DNA from: a bacterium
GTDB taxonomy: Bacteria > Zhuqueibacterota > QNDG01 > JAFGCO01
Assembly: GCA_016932575.1 (NCBI GenBank)
Contig: JAFGCO010000071.1
Location: 62,001-126,000 of the forward strand
Reading direction: 5' to 3'
Length of the DNA: 64,000 nucleotides
The notes under the pieces were generated by a model, which made no database searches, was not told where the DNA came from, and was given only the letters and a program-made list of their open reading frames with translations. Of this stretch, positions 28,353 through 38,514 are shown piece after piece. A program made the translations under genes and the position numbers. Position 1 is the first letter of the stretch, and each line of letters opens with the position of its first letter.

Positions 28353-29858
28353 ATGTCAAAATTGTTTTTATCTGTCCAATATCTGTCATTTTCATACGAA
28401 AAGACGGTTATTCCCATCATTAAGGATTTTTCCTGTCAATTTGAACCTGGGTGGACCGGTATTGTTGGGGCCAACGGTTGCGGCAAGAGCACCTTGCTTC
28501 AATTAATGACCGGAATGCTTCGACCGATTTCCGGAACGATTCATGTGCCTGGTTTATCGATCTATTGTGAGCAGAGAACTGACTTTATGCCCAATGGATT
28601 TTCAACTTTTTTACAGTCTTATAACGAGACAGCATTACGCCTCAAATCAATACTCAGGATTCGGATGGATTGGCAGGATCGCTGGGAAACGCTAAGTCAC
28701 GGTGAACGCAAACGTGCTCAGATTGCGGTTGCCATGGCTAAAGAACCGGACCTGCTGGCAATCGATGAACCCTCTAATCATCTGGACCGGTCTGCACGAC
28801 AGGCAGTGTATGAATCTATGAAAAAGTATCGGGGTATCGGGCTTCTTGTGAGCCATGACCGCATGCTTCTGGACGGACTCTGTCATCATATTTTGCTTAT
28901 GGATCCGCCTCATCTGATTTTCCGAAAAGGAAATTATACATCGATTCACAGGGATATTGAGCAAGAAAGGGCATATGACCGGCGTCAGGTTCAAACGATC
29001 AGGAAAAAAATTAATAAACTGCAAAAAGAGGTGCACCGAAGAAAACACGAAGCCGAATCCGCAGATATGAAACGCTCTAAAAAACATTTGAATCCAAAAG
29101 ACCATGACGCCAGGACAAAGAAGGATCTGGCACGACTGACCGGCAAGGACGGCGTCGAAGGCTGTGCGCAAAAACGACTTGAAACACAGCTAGAACGGTT
29201 AAACCGAAAAAAAGAATCCTATGAAATAAGGAAAAAACCCGCTGGGGGCATTCGTATGCCCGGAAACAATGCAGTATCGGGTCAGTATATTTTTCATGTA
29301 CCCGCAGACTGTATTACAATGGGTGATTTTCAGCTCGAATTTCCGGATCTGTTTATTGGCTGGCAGCAGAAAATCGGGCTTGTCGGACCGAATGGAGGCG
29401 GAAAGAGCGCTTTGCTGAATTATCTGACCGTGCGCATTGACCTGAATGAAGATCAACTGATTTACATTCCTCAGGAAATTGATGTTGAGGATACAAAAAA
29501 CATCATTCACAGGGTACATGCACTGAACGGGGAAGAGAAAGGCCACATGATGGCAATCATCAGCCGGCTGGGTTCAGATCCGGTACGTGTTCTTGAAACC
29601 GCACTGCCCAGTCCGGGTGAGGTTCGCAAGCTGATGCTGGCGGACGGAATCCGTAAAATTCCGAATTTAATCATCATGGATGAACCCACCAATCATATGG
29701 ATTTACCTTCGATTCTTTCTGTTGAAACCGCCCTGGCCGACAGCCGGTCCGCACAGCTTCTGGTCAGTCATGATGATGCTTTTCTGAAAAAGACAGTGAA
29801 CAGTTACTGGCATATTGAAAAAACCGCACTGAATCAATATCGGCTTGCTGTCGGATGA
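28353..29858 (+). CDS. ABC-F family ATPase
   Basis: Soluble twin-ATPase of the translation-linked ABC-F type (no membrane part). First ATPase: Walker A GANGCGKSTL, signature LSHGERKRAQIAVA, Walker B LLAIDEPSNHLD. A charged alpha-helical linker (RRQVQTIRKKINKLQKEVHRRKHE) joins it to the second ATPase: GPNGGGKSALL, an unusual signature SPGEVRKLMLADG, and LIIMDEPTNHMDLPS. 501 residues from ATG 28353 (AAGGAG at 28341); the open frame extends upstream without a ribosome site. Subgroup cannot be settled by eye; antibiotic-resistance ABC-F is one possibility. Confidence 0.92.
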   Translation: MSKLFLSVQYLSFSYEKTVIPIIKDFSCQFEPGWTGIVGANGCGKSTLLQLMTGMLRPISGTIHVPGLSIYCEQRTDFMPNGFSTFLQSYNETALRLKSILRIRMDWQDRWETLSHGERKRAQIAVAMAKEPDLLAIDEPSNHLDRSARQAVYESMKKYRGIGLLVSHDRMLLDGLCHHILLMDPPHLIFRKGNYTSIHRDIEQERAYDRRQVQTIRKKINKLQKEVHRRKHEAESADMKRSKKHLNPKDHDARTKKDLARLTGKDGVEGCAQKRLETQLERLNRKKESYEIRKKPAGGIRMPGNNAVSGQYIFHVPADCITMGDFQLEFPDLFIGWQQKIGLVGPNGGGKSALLNYLTVRIDLNEDQLIYIPQEIDVEDTKNIIHRVHALNGEEKGHMMAIISRLGSDPVRVLETALPSPGEVRKLMLADGIRKIPNLIIMDEPTNHMDLPSILSVETALADSRSAQLLVSHDDAFLKKTVNSYWHIEKTALNQYRLAVG

Positions 29859-30213
29859 TATTCTGGCTTCATTTAATTAAAATTTCTGCTTTGAAAAGAA
29901 AGTTGCCATTTTGATAATGTGCAATATCATGTATTCCGGCATCCTGATTTCAAAACAGATCATTCACTAAAAAACAACTTCAACATCGCGATTTCCCGTT
30001 TGCCGGACTTTTAAATCCACTATTTAAATTGCCATAAAGCGGGCGATTGCAGCAGGATGTATTTTATACTGCATCCAAGATAAATAAATCCCCATAAAGA
30101 GAGAATCCTGCACCGGTGAAAGACCCGGCTTTCATTTGTACGGCACCCGTATCCGGGCAATTCAGGATTAATTTGTCGGCAAACAGATATCAATCTTTTG
30201 TATTGAATATCTT
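29859..30213. other. Intergenic region with a possible gene remnant on the minus strand
   Basis: 355 bp. On the minus strand, in the same frame as the lipoprotein at 30214-30483 and after two stops, codons 30189-30064 read ADKLILNCPDTGAVQMKAGS and on to SLYGDLFILDAV before a stop. This looks protein-like and might be the broken-off 3' part of that lipoprotein gene. Small inverted repeats (GGATG/CATCC near 30055-30075, CCCG/CGGG near 30148-30160) are also present. Confidence 0.35.
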
Positions 30214-30483
30214 TTAAGGTCCTTCTTCGACAATAATATCCACCCGAATCTCAAGCCCGTCTTCATCCTTGCCTTCAAAGATAAACGTTACTCCCGGAGT
30301 CAGTCTGAAATACGCGTTACCTGTCAGGTTGGAGCTCTCGAAATCCGATGGATCAATTTCCATAGTATAAGGCATATCAATGGGATTGGTCGGACTCACC
30401 GGATTTTTTTCTTTAATGCATCCTGTCGTTAAAAGAATGGAAAAGATGACAAGGAGTGATAAAATCAAGGATATCACTTTCAT
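30214..30483 (-). CDS. Small lipoprotein, possibly C-terminally truncated
   Basis: 89 residues. Signal peptide with lipobox LTTGC (Cys22), then a short domain FRLTPGVTFIFEGKDEDGLEIRVDIIV that resembles the opening strands ('PYFPLxPGTxFxYEGxxxDG') of larger hypothetical lipoproteins in environmental genomes; those continue for another 100 or more residues, so this copy may be cut short. AAGGAGGAAG precedes the ATG. Function unknown. Confidence 0.6.
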   Translation of the reverse strand: MKVISLILSLLVIFSILLTTGCIKEKNPVSPTNPIDMPYTMEIDPSDFESSNLTGNAYFRLTPGVTFIFEGKDEDGLEIRVDIIVEEGP

Positions 30484-30537
30484 TTCTTCCTCCTTAAAAA
30501 TATATAATTAAGGACATGTTTGAAAATCAATTTGCAT

Positions 30538-32103
30538 TTAAGGCACGGATCTGTATTCTTTCCAGTCTATTCCCAGTTTCCGCATTTTTGCCCGTAATGT
30601 ATTTGGATTGATTTTCAAGAGTGTTGCCGCGCCTGATGGACCTTCTACCCTTCCCCGGGTGCGAAAAAGTGTATTAACAATATAATGTTTTGTCATATCG
30701 TCCAGTGAAAGCAGGGGATTTCCCTGTTTGATTGTGCCGTTGAATTTTTCGTTATTTTGTTTAATATCTGGTTTTTCTTCCCATCCGAGTGAAGCCTTTA
30801 ATTGTAATCCTTTTCCGTTACCCAGAATTGCCGCCCTGTCGATAACACTGCCAAGCTCACGAATATTGCCAGGCCAGGGATATTTGGATAACAAATCAAT
30901 ATCCTGTTTTGTGGGCAACTGCAGAGGTAAATGAAACCGGATAGAGGCCCGTTCTGCAAAGTGATTGGCCAGAGCCGGAATATCCTCAATCCGATCTTTT
31001 AATGCAGGCAGAAGAATTGGAAATACAGAAAGACGATACCATAAGTCTTCACGGAAATGACCCTGCCTGACCATCTCTGCAAGATCCCGGTGAGTTGCAA
31101 TGACCAGCCGGATATCGACATGAATCGGATGCTTTGCTCCCACCCGTTCCAGCCACCCGTCCTGAATGATCCTCAGCAGACGAACCTGGCCGGCCAGGGG
31201 CAGTTCACCGATTTCATCCAGAAACAGGGTGCCATTATGGGCGCGTTCAAACCATCCCTTATGCATGGCATGCGCTCCGGTAAACGCTCCTTTTTCGTGA
31301 CCGAATAATTGAGAATCGATTAATTCTGACGGAATCGAACCGCAGTTAACCCGAATAAATGGACCTTCGGAACGATTGGATAGACGATGAATTTCCCTTG
31401 AAATCAGTTCTTTTCCAGTTCCTGTTTCTCCCAGAATCATAACCGGCACATCTGATCGGGCCACCAGATGAACCCGTTCCATGACCTGTTTTAATCCATT
31501 CCCGGTCCCAATAATCGTATCAACGATTGATTTTCGGCTTAGCCTGTTGAGAAGCGATGTTTTATCGGCTTCGGCCGCTTCGCGAAGAGAATTAATTTCT
31601 CTGAGTTTCAGGTCATTTCGCAGGGCAATGGAAAAGGGATCGAGCAGGATACTGATCATCTCTTTGTGTTTTCCAGAAAACGAAACATTCGGTTGAGCGA
31701 TAAATATCAGTAAGCCAAGACAGTCATTTCCGTTTTTCAAGGGCCCGATCAGCACATCCTCATCAAATTGAGAATCTGTTACCAACTCAACGATCTGACG
31801 ATCTTGCTGGCTGCTGTTTTTATGCAGTATTTTGTTACTTTTACAAAATTGTACCACCATATTCCAGTGCTTTTTTTGACTAAAGGCAGTTTGGGTATAT
31901 AACGATGCATACTTCGGTACATTGAATCCCAATGCAATGGTTTCGATAGCAGATTTATCGGGATAAAATTCGCGGATGAGAACCTGATCCAGCGGCATAA
32001 AACGATTCAGCAGCTCTGTTATGGCGGCGCATGAGACATCAATTTCAATATCACGGCATGCTTCACGCCAGACTTCAAGTAATATTTGATGGAATTTTTC
32101 CAT
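30538..32103 (-). CDS. GAF-domain sigma-54-dependent activator
   Basis: 521 residues. N-terminal GAF-like sensor (about residues 20-170, with a long helix after it), AAA+ domain with Walker A GETGTGKE, sigma-54 loop GAFTGA, Walker [13 protein letters not shown] and arginine-finger region, then a Fis-type helix-turn-helix ([22 protein letters not shown]). Same layout as NorR/FhlA/HyfR. Divergent from the sulfate importer, whose promoter is sigma-54-type, so it most likely controls sulfate uptake; the signal could be sulfur status or another small molecule. Confidence 0.92.
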   Translation of the reverse strand: MEKFHQILLEVWREACRDIEIDVSCAAITELLNRFMPLDQVLIREFYPDKSAIETIALGFNVPKYASLYTQTAFSQKKHWNMVVQFCKSNKILHKNSSQQDRQIVELVTDSQFDEDVLIGPLKNGNDCLGLLIFIAQPNVSFSGKHKEMISILLDPFSIALRNDLKLREINSLREAAEADKTSLLNRLSRKSIVDTIIGTGNGLKQVMERVHLVARSDVPVMILGETGTGKELISREIHRLSNRSEGPFIRVNCGSIPSELIDSQLFGHEKGAFTGAHAMHKGWFERAHNGTLFLDEIGELPLAGQVRLLRIIQDGWLERVGAKHPIHVDIRLVIATHRDLAEMVRQGHFREDLWYRLSVFPILLPALKDRIEDIPALANHFAERASIRFHLPLQLPTKQDIDLLSKYPWPGNIRELGSVIDRAAILGNGKGLQLKASLGWEEKPDIKQNNEKFNGTIKQGNPLLSLDDMTKHYIVNTLFRTRGRVEGPSGAATLLKINPNTLRAKMRKLGIDWKEYRSVP

Positions 32104-32131
32104 AGTAACTGTAATATATAATAGAAAAACG

Positions 32132-32168
32132 TTAAATACAACAGAAAAAAACTATTAAATACAGCAGA
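32132..32168 (+). promoter_or_regulatory. Direct repeats, candidate activator binding sites
   Basis: TTAAATACAACAGA (32132-32145) and TTAAATACAGCAGA (32155-32168), starting 23 bp apart (about two helical turns) and centred about 90 bp upstream of the -24 element. The position and phasing suit sites for the divergently encoded GAF activator. Confidence 0.65.
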
Positions 32169-32240
32169 TAAAAATTAATCCGATTTATGACAACTTTCTA
32201 AATAATTGATTTAATTAAGTTAATATATATATTCTATTTT

Positions 32241-32256
32241 TGGTATTCAATTTGCA
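32241..32256 (+). promoter_or_regulatory. Sigma-54 promoter of the sulfate importer
   Basis: TGGTATTCAATTTGCA: GG at 32242-32243, GC at 32254-32255, 10 bp between, TTGCA box perfect. It lies 45 bp before the substrate-binding-protein gene. Confidence 0.8.
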
Positions 32257-32301
32257 TTTTGGACCATTAAAATTGAATAAAAACACCAGGAGAACACTCA
32301 G

Positions 32302-33318
32302 ATGATTTTATTGAAAAGAAACTGGATTATCAGTAGTTTTATCGGCATTTTCATTATGGGTTATCTTTGTCATGGATATGGCAAGGATAAAGAACTGCTG
32401 AATGTTTCCTATGATCCCACCCGCGAGCTGTACAAAGATTTTAATCAGGTTTTCCAGACCTATTGGAAAGAGAAGACCGGCCAGGATATTGTCATTCAGC
32501 AGTCGCACGGAGGTGCCGGCAAACAAGCCAGAGCTGTGATTGAGGGTCTGGAAGCGGATGTGGTGACCCTTGCCCTTGCCTATGACATTGATGCCATGCA
32601 CAGGATAAGCCAGCTCATCCCTGAAAACTGGCAATCACGCCTTCCAAACAACAGCTGCCCGTATACATCCACCATTGTTTTTCTCGTGAGAAAGGATAAC
32701 CCAAAGCGTATTAAGGATTGGAATGATCTTATCAGGCCGGATATAGAAGTCATTACTCCGAATCCCAAGACTTCAGGAGGTGCGCGATGGAATTATCTGG
32801 CAGCCTGGGGATATGCACTTTCCAACAATGCAAACGATGAATCCAAAGCCATGGAGTTCATATCAAAATTATATCAAAACGTTCCGGTATTGGATACCGG
32901 AGCAAGAGGCTCGACCAATACATTTATTAAAGGCATCGGTGATGTATTTATTTCCTGGGAGAATGAGGCTTTGCTGGCGATTCATAAGCTGGGCCGCGGT
33001 CAATTTGAAATTGTAATCCCTTCCCTCAGTATTCTTGCCGAACCGCCAGTGACCGTCATTGACAAGAATGTGGATGAGCATGGAACGCGGAAGATTGCCG
33101 AAGAATACCTGAAATATCTTTACACACCCGTTGGTCAGGAAATTTGCGCGAAACATTATTACCGCCCCGTTGATCCGAATATCGCTGTAATATATCAGGA
33201 TCAGTTTCCGAAGGTTCGTCTTTTTAATATTCGCGAGGTATTCGGAAGCTGGACTGACGCTCAGAAAAAGCATTTCTCAGACGGCGGTATTTTTGATCAA
33301 ATTTATATGGATCAATAA
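32302..33318 (+). CDS. sbp: Sulfate/thiosulfate-binding protein of ABC importer
   Basis: Periplasmic receptor for sulfate. Signal anchor (residues 8-24), then the Sbp/CysP signatures [49 protein letters not shown] and [20 protein letters not shown]. 338 residues, complete. First gene of the operon sbp-cysT-cysW-cysA, directly followed by cysT. Whether it prefers sulfate or thiosulfate cannot be told. Confidence 0.95.
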   Translation: MILLKRNWIISSFIGIFIMGYLCHGYGKDKELLNVSYDPTRELYKDFNQVFQTYWKEKTGQDIVIQQSHGGAGKQARAVIEGLEADVVTLALAYDIDAMHRISQLIPENWQSRLPNNSCPYTSTIVFLVRKDNPKRIKDWNDLIRPDIEVITPNPKTSGGARWNYLAAWGYALSNNANDESKAMEFISKLYQNVPVLDTGARGSTNTFIKGIGDVFISWENEALLAIHKLGRGQFEIVIPSLSILAEPPVTVIDKNVDEHGTRKIAEEYLKYLYTPVGQEICAKHYYRPVDPNIAVIYQDQFPKVRLFNIREVFGSWTDAQKKHFSDGGIFDQIYMDQ

Positions 33319-34161
33319 ATGACCAAGAAAAAGAAAAAACAATCAGTTATTCCCGGCTTTTCCATGAGCATGGGATTAACGCTTTCCTATCTGACTCTCA
33401 TTGTCCTGGCCCCCCTCTCCATGTTGTTCATCCGCGCAGCGGGACTGAATGTTTCAGAAATAAAACATATTTTATTATCGGAGAGAACCCTGTCAGCCTT
33501 TGCTTTGAGTTTTGGAGCCTCCCTCATTGCAGCGCTGATCAATTGTATTTTTGGATTTATTGTGGCCTGGGTTTTGGTTCGATATACATTTCCCGGTAAA
33601 GTATTTTTTGATGCATTTGTCGATTTGCCGTTTGCTCTGCCAACAGCCGTTGCGGGTATTTCTCTGACTTCCCTGTATATGACTTCCGGATGGATTGGCC
33701 GCTATTTTCATATTTTAGGAATAAAGGTGGCTTATACTAGGATTGGTATCATCGTTGCCCTGACTTTCATTGGTCTCCCATTTGTTGTCCGGACATTACA
33801 GCCTGTGCTTTCGGATATGGATAAACAGGCAGAGGAAGCCGCGGTCAGTCTGGGAGCTTCGAGATGGAAGACATTTATTCATGTTATACTGCCTGAAATT
33901 TCTCCTGCCCTGCTCACAGGATTTGCTTTGGCCCTTGCCCGCGCCATCGGTGAATACGGATCTGTTGTGTTTATCTCCGGGAATATGCCCAACAGGACGG
34001 AAATCGTTCCACTGCTGATTATGACCCGTTTGGAGGAATATGATTATTCCGGAGCAACAGTGATTGCAGCGTTTATGCTGATTGTCTCTTTTCTGCTGCT
34101 TTTAATGATTAATTTACTGCAGGGGTGGGGACAACGATTTCAAGAAGCGGAGAAGTTATGA
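33319..34161 (+). CDS. cysT: Sulfate ABC transporter permease CysT (CysU)
   Basis: 280 residues, about six membrane helices and the binding-protein-dependent transport motif EEAAVSLGASRWKTFIHVILPEISPALLTGFALALARAIGEYGSVVF region (the EAA loop). Starts at the base after the sbp stop; its TGA overlaps the cysW ATG. Confidence 0.95.
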   Translation: MTKKKKKQSVIPGFSMSMGLTLSYLTLIVLAPLSMLFIRAAGLNVSEIKHILLSERTLSAFALSFGASLIAALINCIFGFIVAWVLVRYTFPGKVFFDAFVDLPFALPTAVAGISLTSLYMTSGWIGRYFHILGIKVAYTRIGIIVALTFIGLPFVVRTLQPVLSDMDKQAEEAAVSLGASRWKTFIHVILPEISPALLTGFALALARAIGEYGSVVFISGNMPNRTEIVPLLIMTRLEEYDYSGATVIAAFMLIVSFLLLLMINLLQGWGQRFQEAEKL

Positions 34162-35060
34162 AAGATTATAGGTCAAAAAATGAAGATGTTCCGGTTCGGT
34201 TAAAAACACATCCTCTGACAGAACCCTGGCCAATCCGGTTATTACTTACAGCAGTGGCTTTTATTTTTCTCGGATTGTTTTTAATCATGCCTCTGGTTAT
34301 TGTCTTTTACAATGCATTGGCCGAGGGCTTTATTGCTTTTAAAAATGTGATCACAAATTCGGAAGCACTTTCTTCGATTCGATTGACTCTCATTGTTATC
34401 GGTCTTGCTGTGCCCATGAACATTGTATTTGGAATTCTGGCGGCCTGGGCGGTTACAAAATTTTCGTTTCGGGGAAAACAAATTCTTATCTCGTTTATTG
34501 ATTTGCCACTGACCGTGTCTCCGGTTATATCAGGGACTGTTTTTATTCTCATTTTTGGCCTGCACGGTGTGCTGGGTGAATGGCTGAATTCAATTCATGT
34601 GAAAATCGTTTTTGCGGTTCCAGGAATTGTCCTGGCAACGATTTTTGTCACTCTGCCTTATGTGGCACGGGAACTTATTCCTCTGATGCAGGCGCAGGGT
34701 TCGTCAGATGAAGAGGCGGCTGTCACTTTGGGTGCTTCAGGCTGGAAAACTTTTTTTAAAATCACTTTGCCCAATATTAAATGGGGTCTTTTTTATGGTG
34801 TGATCCTATGCACGGCCCGGGCTATAGGCGAATTTGGTGCCGTGTCTGTTGTATCAGGACACATCCGGGGCAAGACAGTGACGATGCCCCTTGAAGTGGA
34901 AATTCTTTACAATGAATATAATTTTTCTGCCGCTTTTTCCATTGCTTCGCTTTTGGCTTTGTTAAGCCTTGCTGCTATGGGTTTGAAAAAGCTCACTCAA
35001 AATAAAACAGAAAAAGTGGCCCTGGAACATGAGAAGTTTTTAAATATAACGGGAGTCTGA
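34158..35060 (+). CDS. cysW: Sulfate ABC transporter permease CysW
   Basis: 300 residues, six membrane helices, EAA loop EEAAVTLGASGWKTFFKITLPN and ARAIGEFGAVSVVSGHIRGKT. ATG 34158 (ATGA overlap with cysT, AGCGGAGAAG upstream) is preferred to the upstream GTG 34125. Partner of CysT in the membrane. Confidence 0.95.
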   Translation: MKDYRSKNEDVPVRLKTHPLTEPWPIRLLLTAVAFIFLGLFLIMPLVIVFYNALAEGFIAFKNVITNSEALSSIRLTLIVIGLAVPMNIVFGILAAWAVTKFSFRGKQILISFIDLPLTVSPVISGTVFILIFGLHGVLGEWLNSIHVKIVFAVPGIVLATIFVTLPYVARELIPLMQAQGSSDEEAAVTLGASGWKTFFKITLPNIKWGLFYGVILCTARAIGEFGAVSVVSGHIRGKTVTMPLEVEILYNEYNFSAAFSIASLLALLSLAAMGLKKLTQNKTEKVALEHEKFLNITGV

Positions 35061-35063
35061 TTT

Positions 35064-36125
35064 ATGGGTATTGAAATTTCCGGTGTTTCCAAGAGTTTTG
35101 GAAAATTTGTTGCATTAAACAATGTTCATTTGAATATTCAGGCCGGAGAACTGATCGCTCTGCTGGGACCTTCCGGATCAGGGAAGACCACATTACTGCG
35201 AATTATTGCAGGTCTGGAAAGTGCAGATGCAGGAGAGATCCGTTTATTTAATGAAGATACGATGAACAAAAAAGTAAAAGACCGTATGGTTGGATTTGTA
35301 TTTCAGCATTATGCTTTGTTTCGGCATATGACCGTTTTTGATAATATTGCATTTGGATTGCGTGTCCGGCCCCGCAGGACGCGTCCCGCGAAAACGGAAA
35401 TAAGAGACAAGGTTTTTTCATTGCTCCGTCTGGTTCAACTGGAACATTTTTCAGATCATTATCCCGCACAGCTATCCGGCGGTCAACGACAGCGGATTGC
35501 TTTGGCCCGTGCATTGGCTGTGGAGCCGAAAGTGCTTCTGCTTGATGAACCCTTTGGTGCTCTGGATGCCAAAGTGAGGAAAGAACTGCGCCGATGGCTG
35601 CGACGATTGCATGATGAGATTCATGTGACCACTGTGTTTGTAACCCACGATCAGGAAGAAGCTCTCGAAGTGGCCGACCGACTGGTGATTATGAATAATG
35701 GAGGGATTGAACAGATTGGAACACCTGAGGATGTATATCATAATCCGGTGAATCCCTTTGTATTCAATTTTCTGGGTGATGTGAATTTGTTTCGCTGCCG
35801 TATGGAGAATGGAGTGCCGCAGATTATCGGTCACGGCTCTGAAGCCACGGACAGCACCATGTCTGTTGTCCCGGAAGCATCTCAGGTTTATGTGCGTCCT
35901 CATTTGTTTGATGTCTCACTATTACCCAATGGATCCACACGGATTAAAGGTACAATTATGCATATCAATCCGGCCGGTCCTACTGTGAAACTGGAACTGG
36001 TCAGTGAATGGAACGAACGGATCGATGTGAACATTACACAAGAAAAATATCAGTCATTAAAATTAAATACCAACATGACTGTGTTTCTCAAACCCATACA
36101 AATGCATTCATTCAGGGAGCCATGA
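35064..36125 (+). CDS. cysA: Sulfate ABC transporter ATPase CysA
   Basis: 353 residues. Walker [14 protein letters not shown]-loop VFQHYALF, signature [16 protein letters not shown], Walker [14 protein letters not shown]-loop [10 protein letters not shown], then a TOBE-like C-terminal domain. Three bases after cysW. Last importer gene; the 3' neighbour has its own ribosome site. Confidence 0.96.
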   Translation: MGIEISGVSKSFGKFVALNNVHLNIQAGELIALLGPSGSGKTTLLRIIAGLESADAGEIRLFNEDTMNKKVKDRMVGFVFQHYALFRHMTVFDNIAFGLRVRPRRTRPAKTEIRDKVFSLLRLVQLEHFSDHYPAQLSGGQRQRIALARALAVEPKVLLLDEPFGALDAKVRKELRRWLRRLHDEIHVTTVFVTHDQEEALEVADRLVIMNNGGIEQIGTPEDVYHNPVNPFVFNFLGDVNLFRCRMENGVPQIIGHGSEATDSTMSVVPEASQVYVRPHLFDVSLLPNGSTRIKGTIMHINPAGPTVKLELVSEWNERIDVNITQEKYQSLKLNTNMTVFLKPIQMHSFREP

Positions 36126-36153
36126 GGCATTTATTAAGAAGGAGAAAATAAGC

Positions 36154-36819
36154 ATGCGATTTCAAATGTTCAAAATGACTTTCTGGATCATCGGATTTTG
36201 TACTGTAATTCTCAGCGCGGGTCCGAGCACCTCGATGGAATACTGGCATGCGAATACATTGTCCGGGAAATTGTCGAACCATGTTGCTGTAAATATGCAA
36301 TCAGAATCCCGATTTGGAAACGGTATGAAAAATTATTATTATCAGCATACACATTTGGAAATTAAGTATACAATTAATCCCTGGCTAACTGTTGCGCCTG
36401 CATATCGCCAGGTGCATAAGCGGAGCAGAGAAACAACAAAAGTCGGTATGACCATCGAACATTTGCCACAGATAAACTGCACAGGAAAAGTAGTCTGGAA
36501 GGTCCTGGAGATTTCTGACCGGATTCGTATCGAACGCATCTCAAAAGAGAATTCTGAAGAAATTCAATGGCGATTAAGAAATAAAATGCAGTGCCGTGTG
36601 CCTGTTATGACTTCTCCATTTAAACTCAGGCCGTATTTATCCGATGAATTATTTTATCTGGATGAATGTGATGAATGGACCAGGAACCGTTTTTACCTGG
36701 GCGTTGACATTGATCTTGAAAAATATTACGCAATATCTGTCTATTATATGATTGAAGACAATTTTAACCCTTCAAACCGCTATCATGTGGCAGGGGCAAA
36801 TATCCAATTGAAATTTTAG
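36154..36819 (+). CDS. DUF2490-like outer-membrane protein
   Basis: 221 residues with a signal peptide, then amphipathic strands of DUF2490 type: SRFGNGMKNYYYQHTHLEIKY, WLTVAPAYRQVHKR, IRIERISKENSEEIQWRLRN and a C-terminal strand NIQLKF. AGAAGGAG precedes the ATG, 28 bp after cysA, so it may be in the sulfate operon; a link with sulfate is only positional. Confidence 0.65.
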   Translation: MRFQMFKMTFWIIGFCTVILSAGPSTSMEYWHANTLSGKLSNHVAVNMQSESRFGNGMKNYYYQHTHLEIKYTINPWLTVAPAYRQVHKRSRETTKVGMTIEHLPQINCTGKVVWKVLEISDRIRIERISKENSEEIQWRLRNKMQCRVPVMTSPFKLRPYLSDELFYLDECDEWTRNRFYLGVDIDLEKYYAISVYYMIEDNFNPSNRYHVAGANIQLKF

Positions 36820-36839
36820 CGGGATATGAGCATTTAAAA

Positions 36840-36914
36840 AACCACAAAGGTCACAAAGTAATAATATAAAAAAATTTATTATTTGTCTTTGTGACCTTTT
36901 TAATGGTTGTGGTT
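36840..36914. repeat. Long palindromic element, probable bidirectional terminator
   Basis: AACCACAAAGGTCACAAAG is followed after an AT-rich loop by CTTTGTGACC, T-run and GGTTGTGGTT: outer and inner arms are both complementary. It lies between convergent genes. The 'ACCACAAAGGxCACAAAG' sequence resembles dispersed palindromes of environmental genomes, so it may be a mobile repeat reused as terminator. Confidence 0.7.
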
Positions 36915-36940
36915 TATTCGGCCTTGTTCGCAGCCATTTA

Positions 36941-37255
36941 TCAGGCGCTTTCGGCAGCACTTTCATTTTTTTCATCAGCGAAAAGGCGGTCTTTGACTTT
37001 TTCCCTGAAATGATTTTTCCATGGAGGAGAAGGATGATTGTGGGGTTTGTGATGATTGCCCGTTTTGAACAGAATGTGAGAGAGAATGACCAGACCCCAG
37101 GCCTGCCAGAATGTAATGGTGGAGAGGTCGAAAATCACCGGCATCAGCCAGTTCCAGAGCAACATAACCAGCCAGCCAAAAAGAAAAGCGACGACAACGC
37201 CCAGGGCAATACCACCGATGATCATTCCGATTGATCTTAAAATACGTGCAAACAT
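36941..37255 (-). CDS. Small membrane protein next to ECF sigma factor
   Basis: 104 residues with two hydrophobic helices (IIGGIALGVVVAFLFGWLVMLLWNWL and a second with TITFWQAWGLVILSHILF), then a His/Pro-rich and charged tail. AAGGAGG precedes the ATG, 15 bp after the sigma-factor stop. Such proteins ('LMPxIFxLxxITFWQAWGLxxLxxILF') commonly sit beside ECF sigma factors and may act as regulators; this is inference. Confidence 0.7.
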   Translation of the reverse strand: MFARILRSIGMIIGGIALGVVVAFLFGWLVMLLWNWLMPVIFDLSTITFWQAWGLVILSHILFKTGNHHKPHNHPSPPWKNHFREKVKDRLFADEKNESAAESA

Positions 37256-37270
37256 AAATAACCTCCTTTT

Positions 37271-37813
37271 TTATTCATTTAACAATGTTTTGATTTCATA
37301 CAAAATTGTTCGCAGGATTTGAATGGCATACCGCTTTCTGGAAAGAAGCGTATTAATCGATTCGCCGGTCATATCTGAAATCTCCTGAAAGGTGCGTCCT
37401 TCAATCATCTGCCATACAACAACCTGGTGCTGTTTTTCCGGCAAGGAAGCAATAGCCTCGGCAATTGTATCTGCGACCAGCTGGCGGAAAAATTCAGTTT
37501 CCGGATTTAAATGTGTTTCACTGATTAATGATTCCAGTGTGGCAGAATCTACCTGCTGATCCAGACTGAGATGAGGATGTTTCCGTTTCCGGTAGAAATC
37601 AATAATCCGGTTTCGGGCGGAAACGTAAAGCCATCCTGCCAGGTTTTCGATGGGTTCAGTGATACTGTATCCACGCAATGTCTGAAGGAATATGTCCTGC
37701 AGGATATCCTCAGCATCCTCGGTTCGGTTTACTTTTTGCCGGATAAAATTCAAGAGACGTTCTTTTTCTTCCTGAAAAATTTTTCCGATTTTATGTTTTG
37801 TCTCTGTATTCAT
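37271..37813 (-). CDS. ECF-type RNA polymerase sigma factor
   Basis: 180 residues. Region 2 (LLNFIRQKVNRTEDAEDILQDIF ... AGWLYVSARNRIIDFYRKRK) and region 4 (IASLPEKQHQVVVWQMIEGRTFQEISDMTGESINTLLSRKRYA) are both clear. Regulates unknown targets; the co-transcribed membrane protein may hold it in check. Confidence 0.9.
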   Translation of the reverse strand: MNTETKHKIGKIFQEEKERLLNFIRQKVNRTEDAEDILQDIFLQTLRGYSITEPIENLAGWLYVSARNRIIDFYRKRKHPHLSLDQQVDSATLESLISETHLNPETEFFRQLVADTIAEAIASLPEKQHQVVVWQMIEGRTFQEISDMTGESINTLLSRKRYAIQILRTILYEIKTLLNE

Positions 37814-37890
37814 TTTTAAAAAATTTGCTCCTTATACGATTTACAGACACAATGATCAAGATAGCGTGGTTTATTGTGTCCGCTTTATCA

Positions 37891-38370
37891 TCAGCCATTG
37901 AGAATTCGGGGAATCCACTTTCCTGTTTTATCCCTATATTGAGAATAGATTTTACCGTATTTCATTTCAAGCAATTTCTCTTCATATGCTGCAATATAAT
38001 CGTGAAAAATAAATATACCAATAAATATTGCCATTGAAATAAGAGATGCCGTAATTATACTCAGGGCAAGATATGTCAAGAGACTTGCCAAATACAAGGG
38101 ATGCCGTACATACCGGAAAGCGCCGGTGGTTACCAGATCGTCAGTTTTTTTCTGACGTGGCACAACGCGGTGACCGGACTGGATCAGATAATATACCGGA
38201 ATCAGAATCACAGTCATGATTGAAAGACGAACGATCAACGGTGCCTCGTTCAATAAAAATGTGGATAGGTGCAGAATGAACGAATCCGTGATCCATACGA
38301 TGAGAAAAATAAATAATGCGATGATTTGTCCGATATCTCCATAAGGGTGTTCTCCGTTGGCTTTGTGCAT
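37891..38370 (-). CDS. ICMT/PEMT-like membrane methyltransferase family protein
   Basis: 159 residues, four membrane helices. The C-terminal half has the SAM-binding signature of isoprenylcysteine methyltransferase-like proteins: LVTTGAFRYVRHPLYLASLLTYLAL and AAYEEKLLEMKYGKIYSQYRDK. The substrate is not identifiable. AAGGAGTGATAAA precedes the ATG; it runs the same way as the sigma factor 77 bp away. Confidence 0.8.
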   Translation of the reverse strand: MHKANGEHPYGDIGQIIALFIFLIVWITDSFILHLSTFLLNEAPLIVRLSIMTVILIPVYYLIQSGHRVVPRQKKTDDLVTTGAFRYVRHPLYLASLLTYLALSIITASLISMAIFIGIFIFHDYIAAYEEKLLEMKYGKIYSQYRDKTGKWIPRILNG

Positions 38371-38514
38371 TTTATCACTCCTTTTTTTGATTATTGCCTT
38401 ATTCGGTTCACTGATAAAGACGAATGAAAGGTGAAATTATTGTATTTTTATTCAATACTCAGGACGATATCAATGGTCATTCTGACAGGAGAGTGAAGAA
38501 AAATCTATTTAGAG

